Source: Ciona intestinalis
Lineage: Eukaryota; Chordata; Ascidiacea; Phlebobranchia; Cionidae
Reading direction: 5' to 3'
Assembly (NCBI RefSeq): GCF_000224145.3
Contig: NC_020173.2
Coordinates: 2,193,494-2,257,493 of the forward strand
DNA: 64,000 bases
The notes beneath the pieces were generated by a model. It did not search any database. It saw only the letters and a program-made list of their open reading frames with translations, and was not told the DNA's origin. Shown one piece after another: positions 25,021 through 34,100 of this stretch (positions are counted from its first letter, which is position 1; each line of letters begins with the position of its first letter). Made by a program: the position numbers and the translations under genes.

Positions 25021-28000
25021 ATGGGCTGTGCAGCAAGTCAAGTTTCACCTGAAGCTATTCGAGCAAAAAGACTTTCTAGAAGAATTGAAAAAGAAATAAA
25101 CTCACAGAAAAAGAAGTTTAAAGATAAGGCAAGTTTTCAAACTAGCTTTGTACGCCGTTAATGGTATTTTCCTGGATTTTTGTATATCTTCAATCGGCCT
25201 AACACTGTCTGCATATGTAGAGATTATATTCGTATGAATTATTGTAGGCCTAACTTGTTTTTATCCTGGCCGGGTAACGTCAGTCGTTATAACACGGGTG
25301 CTCTGTTTCATATACCCTCATGCCCATTTACAAGTTACCACGTATGTGACTTTGTGGGTAACATGATGTACTACATAGTTAACATTACTTTATTCTCAGC
25401 TATCCATTTTGCTTCTCGGTACTGGCGGGTCGGGAAAGACTACAGTTATGAACCAACTTAAGATCATACACGGTGGGGGGTTAGGGGGTGGCGAGCTTCG
25501 AGCACAAATGGCACGTTCTATACAAGAAGAAGTTGTGAACCGTGCCTGAAAGGTTTTGAAAGAGATGGCTTACAACGGGATCAGTTTTTCTAATGCTGAA
25601 GTACACGAAAAAGCGAAGCGGGTCAGTCTTTTTTGTATATAGTAGAGTGGGGAAGATGAGACACCTTTAGCACATAATATCCAAATATCCTGATCAGGTT
25701 TTGAACAATTAACAACGGTCCATGACAGTCGTGAGCATATGGATTTATAATTCTTTGAATATTTTTTGTTTACTACCAAATGGGACGAGAAAATAGAATG
25801 AAAAGGTGTCCCACCTCCCCCACCTTACTATATACCTTATGTGACTAAATGATTAAGATTACCGGGTGTTTAAGTTTGTATATATATATATGTACAGAGA
25901 CCCTATATAAAGCACAAAGCATGGAAACCTAAGATTTTTGTCTCTGACCAAATCGAATACCATATAAATCACACCGTAAATGTATCACATTCATCCTTAT
26001 ATGGTAGGCTATATGTGGCCATGTGTGCTGCGATGTTCAATGATATTTACCTAACTCGTTTTCAGACACTGCCAAACAAAGTTAGCATTCTTGGAGTCGA
26101 CATTGTACGAGAATGCTTGTGCGAAATGTGGAAAGACACCAAAGTTCGGGTACGTTTTGTCATGCTACTCAGTTTTTATAGCTTTTCTTATGCTGACAAC
26201 GCATTCTGAAACTTGTTTCAGAAATTTGTTCTGGCACCTTACGTCTACAACTTGTGCTTCGACAATCTTGTTCACTACTTAAATAATGCGAGCAGAATCT
26301 TCAGAGAAGACTATGTCCCTACACAACAGGTAATTCTAATTGCAATTCCCAGAATTGTTATAGACCAGGTTTAATCTAAGACTACAATGGCTTTTATATA
26401 TTAGGATGAAAGAAGATGGGACACCTTTAGCACATGATATTCAAATCTCCGGATCGTGTTTTAAACAATTACCAACGACCCACTTTCCCCACCCTACTAT
26501 ATTTTCAGTACGGTTAGGGGGAAATGGGACAACTTTGAACTTTATTTTCTCGTCCCATTTAGTAGTAAACAACGAACATTCAAAGAATTGTAAAACTATA
26601 ACCTCACGACCCCACATTAAATGTTCTTTGTTTACTACTAAACGGGACGAGGAAATACAATGAAAAAGGTTTCCCATCTACCCCTACCCTATTATATATC
26701 CTTAACCGTGGCATATAGTGGATACAGCAGCGCTGACCTCGTCTGGACCATATGGTACGGGTTTGAAGTTCGACTCTGCTATCTATGTCAGCGTATGTGA
26801 CCTTAGCCAGGGCATTTAACCGCAACTGCTCCAACCCAGTGGTTCTTTATGAGTTTTTTTTTAAATTGTCAGCCATAAATACAAAAAAGAGAAATACAAA
26901 AAGTTCGCCCGTATATAGTAGGGTGGGGGGAGATGGGACACCGTATCATTCTATTTGCTCGTCGCATTTGCTAGTAAACATGGAAATTTTAACGAAATAA
27001 AAAAAACTGTGGTATTACGACTCTCATAGACCGTTGTTTATTGTTTAAAACATGATCAAGGCATTGAAATTTTATGTGCTAAACGTGTCCCGTTTTACCC
27101 GACACTACCATAGCTTTCGCACAGGCTTTTACTTTGCAGGATATCTTATTAGCCCGAGTCAAGACTACAGGTGTAAATGAGACTTGGATTCGATTGAGAG
27201 AAGTTTGGCTTCGAATTGTTGATGTTGGCGGGCAAAGGTCCGAGCGATTGAAGTGGGTCAAATGCTTCACGGTATAGGAAGTATGACAAATCTTTTGTTT
27301 TCTAATGGATTATTTCACAGGATACTAATAGTATATTGTATTGCGTCAGTCTGGACGGATATGCATTACCATCGGAAGACGATTGCGCGGTAAACAGCAT
27401 GCATGAAAGCTTGAATGTATTTGCAAATGTTATAAACAATCAATTTTTGCTGGTAAGTCATTTTTCGCAAAGTTTCTATCTAACAAGTTGAATTTGCTAC
27501 GAAACGAATCCACAGAAAGCACCGTTGATCATTTTTTTCAATAAAATCGATTTGTTTCAACGTCTTGTCAGATGGATTCCCTTGACAATCTGTTTCCCGG
27601 AATACGAAGGCGACGTGAGCTTCAACAAAACTACAGATTATATCGTGGTGAGGTTTAAGAACTTAATCCTTCACAAAGTTACATGCGCGGGAACGAGGCG
27701 TTTGAAATAGAACACTTATGTACTAATAACCGTCGTTGTCCCGCCAAACGAGGAAAAACACTTTTTATTCATCTATTCATACAGTATTGTGGGGAAGATG
27801 GCACACATTTTCATGTTACGTCCCATTTGGTAGTAAACAAACCGTTCTTTGTTAATTATTTAAATACGATCAGAATATTTGGACGTTATGTGTTAAAAGT
27901 GTCCCGTCTTTCCCCACCCTACTATATTAAAATGTGTGTAACGCTGTCTTTTCGTTTTAGAACCGTTTTACAAGACGTATAACAAGAGCATCACGACGAC

Positions 28001-28119
28001 CTGTATACAAGCATTTTACTTGTTGCGTGGACACTGCAATGATTTCTGATGTCTTTAAAAGTGTATTTGACAACATTCTGAGTAAGCGTGTGGAAGCATT
28101 CAACACTAATCTGAATTGA
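25021..28119 (+). CDS. Heterotrimeric G protein alpha subunit, divergent, with in-frame TGA
   Basis: Eight exons, all phase 0: 25021-25128, 25400-25621, 26066-26149, 26222-26329, 27140-27271, 27321-27452, 27516-27647 and 27961-28119, totalling 358 codons (normal G-alpha length). MGCAAS at the N-terminus fits N-myristoylation and palmitoylation. P-loop GTGGSGKTT is at residues 43-51 (usual GAGESGKST). ARVKTTG with the catalytic-site Arg180 is switch [10 protein letters not shown] with Gln206 is switch II. NKID is at 271-274 and TCCV (usual TCAT) at 326-329. The helical domain has normal length and the C-terminus ends in ...TNLN. Intron 1 uses a GC donor. Codon 86 (25547-25549) is TGA; all other exons are open with good splice sites. 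So this is either a recent pseudogene, a null allele or a base error. It resembles the Gi class most, but the class is uncertain. Confidence 0.88.
25129..25399 (+). other. GC-AG intron of the G-alpha gene
   Basis: The exon ends GATAAG and the intron starts GCAAGT, the classic GC-type donor context; the acceptor is TATTCTCAG. No GT donor would keep the frame: reading on reaches a stop at the TAA near 25158. The phase (0) agrees with the remaining introns. Confidence 0.75.
25262..25375 (-). repeat. SINE 3' fragment in G-alpha intron 1
   Basis: GGCCGGGTAACGTCAGTCGT, GGGTGCTCTGTTTCATATAC and ACAAGTTACCACGTATGTGA are versions of the SINE body seen at 58.5 kb. Minus orientation, no tRNA-like head. 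Confidence 0.65.
25547..25549 (+). other. In-frame TGA in G-alpha exon 2
   Basis: Codon 86, within helix alpha-A of the helical domain, after the P-loop helix. The frame is fixed by the P-loop upstream and by the correct phase 0 donor at 25621, and the sequence after it remains G-alpha-like. A single transition from CGA (Arg) would explain it. Confidence 0.85.
25640..25830 (-). mobile_element. MITE in G-alpha intron 2
   Basis: TAGTAGAGTGGGGAAGATGA to CCCACCTCCCCCACCTTACT, full length, starting only 18 bp after the exon 2 donor. Confidence 0.88.
26399..26500 (-). mobile_element. MITE, half deleted, in G-alpha intron 4
   Basis: Left half is present (AGATGGGACACCTTTAGCAC to AACAATTACCAACGA), then it jumps directly to the right end CCCACTTTCCCCACCCTACT. 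About 100 bp long. Confidence 0.8.
26508..26694. mobile_element. Foldback version of the MITE
   Basis: Instead of two different halves, this copy has the same half twice in inverted order: TTTAGTAGTAAACAACGAAC near 26558 and GTTCTTTGTTTACTACTAAA near 26623. It has family termini at both sides. It would fold into a long hairpin of about 85 bp per arm. Confidence 0.75.
26697..26875 (+). mobile_element. tRNA-derived SINE, 5' half
   Basis: Plus-orientation head: GTGGCATATAGTGGATACAG with box-A-like spacing, box-B-like GGGTTTGAAGTTCGACTC, then CAACTGCTCCAACCCAGTGG, the same body motif as the copies at 51.5 and 58.7 kb. The 3' part is missing. Confidence 0.7.
26916..27110 (+). mobile_element. MITE in G-alpha intron 4
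   Basis: TAGTAGGGTGGGGGGAGATG to a degenerate right end (CCCGTTTTACCCGACACTAC), ending 30 bp before the acceptor of exon 5. Confidence 0.85.
27683..27783 (+). repeat. SINE 3' end in G-alpha intron 7
   Basis: GCGGGAACGAGGCGTTTGAA, CCCGCCAAACGAGGAAAAAC and a final TTCATCTATTCAT tail correspond to the SINE 3' module in plus orientation. Confidence 0.6.
27783..27924 (+). mobile_element. MITE, shortened, in G-alpha intron 7
   Basis: GTATTGTGGGGAAGATGGCA to GTCTTTCCCCACCCTACTAT, lacking the middle ATTCAAAGAATTATAAAACC segment. It directly follows the SINE tail. Confidence 0.8.
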
Positions 28120-28667
28120 TACCATATCCAGCAACTAATTTTAAAACGCGCTGGTGATTCCAACGCCCTACAGGCACGTACGGAAAAATCGATCCCCTTG
28201 ATTAAAGCGAACGCAAACACGAATGGGAATAAGCGTTGTTGCGAAAGCGTGACTGGCGCTGCATACGCGCTTTGTCTCATTTTTCTAAGTACAGTTGTTT
28301 CGGGCGACTAAATTGCTTCTTACAATTCATAGGAACTTGAGGCAGGGTCTGCTACTATGCTGAGTAGCACTTGTTTTAGAGTGTCCGTAAGAGTTTCAGC
28401 GACTTTTGTAAGATGTTCATTGTGTGACTGAAAGTCATTTGAAAGAGTCACTATAGCATATGTTTGTGTATGATACCGTACAGTTTTATTCCAAAGTGAT
28501 AATAGGGTGTCGAGTTACAGGTTTGCGCTATATATGCTTCACATTTCAGTTGTTCTCTCACATTTTAAATAATAGATGATTCAGCGTGTCGTCTCTGGCC
28601 CGTGATGCGACGAAAATGAAACTCAATACTTTACCTGTTATAGTTTTATAAAAATGAGATCGGCGTG

Positions 28668-28673
28668 AATAAA
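28668..28673 (+). terminator. Candidate poly(A) signal, G-alpha gene
   Basis: AATAAA about 550 bp after the stop codon, and the first one that I note on this strand. No other gene lies between. Confidence 0.35.
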
Positions 28674-29209
28674 ATACGTTCCATGTCTGTATAGTCATAT
28701 CGTATAGCATAAGCTATAAATGAAATATCCTTCCTTTTATTCAAGCAGGGCTTGTTCAGGAAGCTGAGTTTGTGAGTAGATAAAGGACTGAATAACAAGC
28801 AGACAGATGGAACATTAGGGAGATACGCGTTTATCGATCCGACGCCAGAAGATTTTTATCTATACGGGTCGATCGTATACGTCTATTACTGGATTTTTTT
28901 AGAGTATTGTTCACTAGTATTGTGTAATACACAGGGCTAAAGTGGGGCCGTTTAATACACAAGGGTTTACTCTAGTTTTACAGATGGGTAACTGTGTACA
29001 GCTGGTTGATTGTTTTGGATTGATGTTATGTAATAATAAGCAATCAGCCTATATAGTAGTTAGAACTATAATAAACGTATATAGTGAATCAAGGTTTAGA
29101 CCGTAAATACAGTTTTACATCTGTATATTCTTTTATAGAGTTTTATAGGTAAGATTTATACGAGAAATGAGTTTTCTGCTTTCTGCTGTTTACTTGCTTG
29201 TTTAGTAGC

Positions 29210-29587
29210 ATGAAGCTCATTAGGAATGAGACGGGCTCGTACTTGGTCAAAAGCGTACCGTTTTCCTGGCTCGGAGAAATCACTGAGATTGAAGACCTTA
29301 CAAAAAGCAAAGACTATCTCCAGCAGTATAAAAACACCTCGTATTGGGTGTATTGGGGACCACTATGGGCCATTGCGGCGGCAGTAAGCATTATTATTGT
29401 ATGTCTCGGATTCGTGAAATTTTTCAATTATGTGGACGAGCGGCTCGACCAAGATGACAATTTAGATCGGACCAGATCAAGTAGAACGGGCAATCTAATC
29501 GGTAGCAATTCTGACGAAGCTTTCTACGGTTCAACATCACTGACACAGCTAACCGCAAATAAACCACAAAAAGATACAAAACGTTGA
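29210..29587 (+). CDS. Small single-pass membrane protein, unrecognised
   Basis: 125 codons in one exon. Residues 45-69 (from YWVYWGPLWAIAAAVS to LGFVKFF) form one strong membrane segment. The N-terminal part carries two N-glycosylation sequons (N6, N42) and no signal peptide. The C-terminal part is polar, first acidic (VDERLDQDD) then Ser/Thr/Lys-rich. This suggests a type III topology with the N-terminus outside, which is inference. A pyrimidine-rich tract and TTTAG end six bases before the ATG, so this could be the 3' exon of a spliced gene or an outron acceptor for spliced-leader trans-splicing. The frame is open upstream to 29171 without an earlier ATG. I do not recognise the family. It lies between two plus-strand genes. 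Confidence 0.6.
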   Translation: MKLIRNETGSYLVKSVPFSWLGEITEIEDLTKSKDYLQQYKNTSYWVYWGPLWAIAAAVSIIIVCLGFVKFFNYVDERLDQDDNLDRTRSSRTGNLIGSNSDEAFYGSTSLTQLTANKPQKDTKR

Positions 29588-30719
29588 CACCAAATCCATT
29601 ACGTTTCCATAGAATGCATTAGATCAATTGCTATACGCTTAGGAATATACTGGCCTATTGTCAGGCTTTTAAATTTCCTGTGCCCTGATCGGGCTCGATT
29701 TTAGTGGTGTCTAATTACTGCACGATATATTGGTCTGAACTACAGCCCAGCGTATTTCCTACATTCTTTATCCTTCTCTGTCGTGTTTTTCGTGAATACT
29801 GTGAACTTGTATATACCCTTGTAATATCCTGTCGCGAGAGTTTTTTTTTATGCAATATAATTATTGTATTAAAACGAAAATATCTACTGGTTTACATACG
29901 TGTATGTGTATTTGTTTTTTATTCACTTTTCTCTTCCCATTCGTTAATAAATAAAGAATATTTTTAGAGTTATATAACTGTAGCCCCACTCTGAAAAATT
30001 TTTGCTGATTGTTTAAAGTACGATGAGGAAATATGACATTTGGGTGCTAACAGTATCCCATCTTACCCCACAGTACTATAACTTAGTTTTTAATTTTCTT
30101 TTTAACTATACTGAACTGTATTTATAACAAAAATGTAATAGATATGTAATAAAACAACATGCCTTTTTCTTTCTGTTAATTGCAAATATACCGGTCATTT
30201 GGACAACTATCAAAAAGGAGCTACATGCAGGTATTGATAAATAACGATGTATGAGGTTAAAATGTTGTCCAATTAGAATAACCAACACTATCACGTGTTA
30301 AACCGGAATAGGGTAATATAACGTCAGAGTCCTGTAAACACACAGTGTTTATACGACTCTGCATAACGTGTGCCGCGTGGTGTCATAATATACCAAGCGC
30401 GTATACCCGTTTTTATGCACAGAAAGCCTTTAAACAGTAGTAAACTTTGCTATAATGTAACTTATATGTTACATAGTTACAACAACGAGCAAAATTATTT
30501 TTTAGAGTGTTCATTACTGTATTACCGCAAATGGTGATAGATAGGTCCTTTATTGAATTCAAAATATTAAAATAGCTAAATCCCGTTAATTTGTTAAAAC
30601 TCACGTACGAGAGGAAAAATAAACTAATGCAACACAACTAAATATGTATTAAAACCGAAAATCTATCAGTACAAACTTTTACACTTTTGAACGTCCCCGA
30701 TTGGTTTTCTTTTTTTTTC
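29588..30719. other. Spacer upstream of SHOC2
   Basis: AT-rich. It contains one decayed MITE at about 29921-30079 and otherwise nothing recognisable up to the TATA box at 30720. Confidence 0.4.
29921..30079 (+). mobile_element. MITE, decayed, 5' end missing
   Basis: Starts inside the element (CTCTTCCCATTCGTTAATAA) and keeps the right end GTATCCCATCTTACCCCACAGTACTATA-like, with its GTATCCC variant. Several substitutions suggest that it is old. Confidence 0.6.
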
Positions 30720-30727
30720 TATAAAAG
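30720..30727 (+). promoter_or_regulatory. TATA box, probable SHOC2 promoter
   Basis: TATAAAAG preceded by a pyrimidine run and followed by GGC. Transcription would begin near 30750 and give a 5' UTR of about 390 nt before the SHOC2 ATG at 31136. There is no competing gene on this strand between, so assignment to SHOC2 is likely but not proven. Confidence 0.5.
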
Positions 30728-31135
30728 GGCAAAGTAGACACCATTTACTACAAAGCCCATTGCGTCAGTTTCTCTTTGAGCTCAAAGCGAGTTGTTGTTG
30801 CAGAGCTCGTTAGGCGAGTGGGTGTTTTGTTGTTGGTGTAAGAGTATTATAACGTCTGCAATAAGGCTGCAGTCTCGTTAAACAAGTCGGCAGACAGGCG
30901 CTTGTTTCTGGCTGTTAAATTTATGTTTTTTGTCAGATAGTTAAAATATACAGTGTCTCTTTTAATATGGGTATTATACGAAAATACAGAAAACGAAATT
31001 ACGCTAGGGATAGTTAAACAGAAACTGAATGTTACCTGCTGCGTTAAGCAAAAGGTATTAAGCTATAAAAAGTTGCATTTGTATAAAAAAAAGGGTTTAA
31101 ACTGAATTTACTAGGGATAGTTCTTTACCAAAGAG

Positions 31136-34100
31136 ATGAACGATGGAACTGAGCAGGTATGGTGTTTACTCGTTTTCTTGACAGAATCGTCTCATAAATC
31201 GTTGTTAGTGTTTATTTTTTAACAGTAAAATCAAGTCAATGCATGTTATACACAGTCATTAAAACTTTTACTTAAGATAGGTCTAGTTGAAGTTAATACA
31301 TTATAATAATTGAAAAAGAAAAGTGAAAAAAATATTTTCAAAATGAAGATTTACATTCAACTTCATGTACATTATTTCTAAAATGATAGTACTTTATTTG
31401 CAATAAAAGTTCATAACACTTATATATATATATTGGTTAATACCAAAAATTTTAGTTAATTTTATAAATTTAAACTAACTCTGTTATTTCAGGTTGTGCC
31501 TCCGAAAAAAAAGTCTGTTCAGTATCCTGACCAGCACTCAACAAAAAGCGGGAAGCAGAAAAAACACAGCAAAGCAATGGCACACGAAATGCAGAAGAGG
31601 GTTTCTAAATGCAAAGACAACCAGGACACTCGTTTAGACTTAAGCCAACTGGATTTGACGTCTCTGTCGACCACTATTAAAAATATGACCCAGCTCTGTG
31701 AAATTTTTCTCTATCAAAATAAGCTGGCAAAAGTTCCGGACGAATTAGGACAGTTAGTAAACCTGACTATTCTTGCTTTGAATGAGAATCACCTTACATC
31801 TTTGCCTGCATCACTGCAGAACTTGAAGCAGTTAAAAATGCTCGATTTAAGGTAAGCACGTTAGTTCCAAATGAAAATTTTGAATGGTATTCTCCCTTAC
31901 CGATGGCACCTAATTTAGATTTCGCTTCTTTAGGTATTTATCTAGGTTTTGGTTAAAAAATTTTTTTTATAAAATTCGTTTGTTATATTTTGACCGCCTA
32001 GTGACCACCATTCTATAATAAGAATACACAGGATTTTAAATGATCGAATAAATGTAAAAATAGGCAGAGTAAAAAATTGCGGTAACCATAGCAACCCGAA
32101 TCTACTAACTTTAGTTGACAGACAATAAAATACCACCTATGAAATAACCAGATTTTGTGTTATATATATATCTTATGTTTTGAGTTGTAACATTTTCTTT
32201 GCGTTGCTGTATTTCCCAAGAATTGATCTACTGACCCAAAAATTGGTTTAGATTTTACAAAAAAAATTAAGGTTTCTTAAACTAAAGGCAGAGATTTTCT
32301 CAGAGAATGCTTAAGTTTCATTGCATAGCATAGGCAAATGAAAATTTATATTTTAATAAAATGTCCTATCTCCTATAGAAATGTATGTATTATACATAAT
32401 ACCTAATGTATATATATAGTTTTTTTGGGGAAGCAGATATGTTATTTGGAAATATAATGCTTTGTACTTAGTAGCAATAGCAGAAGAACGATGTTTAGTT
32501 ATTATTGCTTAACCACACAAATTTTATTGCTTTTTTTCTTTTATGAATTATTAAAATGCAGAAATTTTAGCAATATTTGCTTGTTTATTTATTTTGGTTT
32601 TATATATATATATATAGCCCATAGTACATTTATTTTACTATGCTTATTCTTTACAAGCACAATAAAAAAAAACAAATTTAACGAAACAAATAATGAAATT
32701 TTATTGAATCTTCCTTTAATGCATTTTTAAAAATTATATATAGCTGTATGCTGCATGTTTATTTGTTTTTGTTTTATATATATCTATATAGCCTATAGGG
32801 CTTTGGCTATTATGCTTACTTTATTATGTTTATTTTATTATGCTTATTTTTTACAGGCACAATAAACTCCGTGAGGTGCCCCAAGTGGTGTACCAGCTGC
32901 AGTCTTTACGTAAATTGTATTTGAGGTTTAATAAAATCACAACTATCGATCCAGCCATCGAAAACTTATCTAATTTGACTCAGTTGATCATCAGAGAGAA
33001 TAAAGTAAGAGAGATCCCCTCAGAAATAGGTAAGAGAAAGAAACGTGCTGCTGACATTTATACTGTAAATGGCAAAGCTATAAATGTTTTGCTTGTTAGT
33101 CGTTATGTGTGTTCAAGTATTTGTCAAACTGAAAAATGTAGTTTTTCCATGAATGTGTAATACATTCACTTAAATCATTTAGATTTGGTAATTTGTCAAA
33201 TTCACACCTTTTTGATAATTAGTTTAGCACCTTAGCAAGTTAAAATGATCTGATAAATTTCACACCTTATTGTAGCCTGCTGGGATTTAATTTAACACCA
33301 TTAAACAGAAGTTACATAACTATATATAATTTTTTACAAAAAGTCTGAATAGGGGCAAATTTTTTGTACTAATACTCTTCTTTGCTTTAAAATTGATTTG
33401 AAATTGTTCAAGTTATTTTAATTATAGAAAAAATCCCCCGCCCACCTAATTTTCATGACGTGTGTATTTGATTAAAATCTGTTGTCTATTTTTATTCCAT
33501 TTTAATTTTCCTCAGGCAAGTTGACACAGCTTGTAACAATTGACGTTTCTTACAATGAGTTAAAAGAAATTCCAGAAGAGATTGGTAACTGTAGGCTTGT
33601 TACTTTCCTCGATCTGCAGTACAATCGTCTTACTCAGCTACCAGAATCTATAGGTAACGTGTTCACACTTGTTTGTGTTTGGGGAAAAAAAAAATACTGT
33701 TACTGTTACACTGCTATGGTATGTGGATTAGGTGCTTTTTAAATTAAAGAAAAACACGTCTTCTGTTGAAAGTGGCCTTTTAAAACTAAAATGAATTGAA
33801 TTGGATTTTTATTATTTATATATATCCAATCATTAAAAAAGCTGTATCTACTTGTAAAATATGTTGTAAATTTTTATTAGGTGTGTAGGCTATTAACTTA
33901 AAATTTAAAATTATACATTTACATATAAATATAAANNNNNNNNNNNNNNNNNNNNNNNNNNNNNNNNNNNNNNNNNNNNNNNNNNTTTACATATATATAT
34001 AAATATATTTTTCTTTGTGTTTTTTTTACCAGAGGGGAAGGGCCATGTGTATATCTCTGCAGGGTGCCAGTTATTATATTATGGCCCCAACAGTAATTAT

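Noticed and set aside
25526..25546. A GT...AG bounded 21-nt stretch around the TGA in G-alpha exon 2 that would restore the frame if removed
   Set aside because: Far too short to be a spliceosomal intron; the TGA must be explained otherwise.
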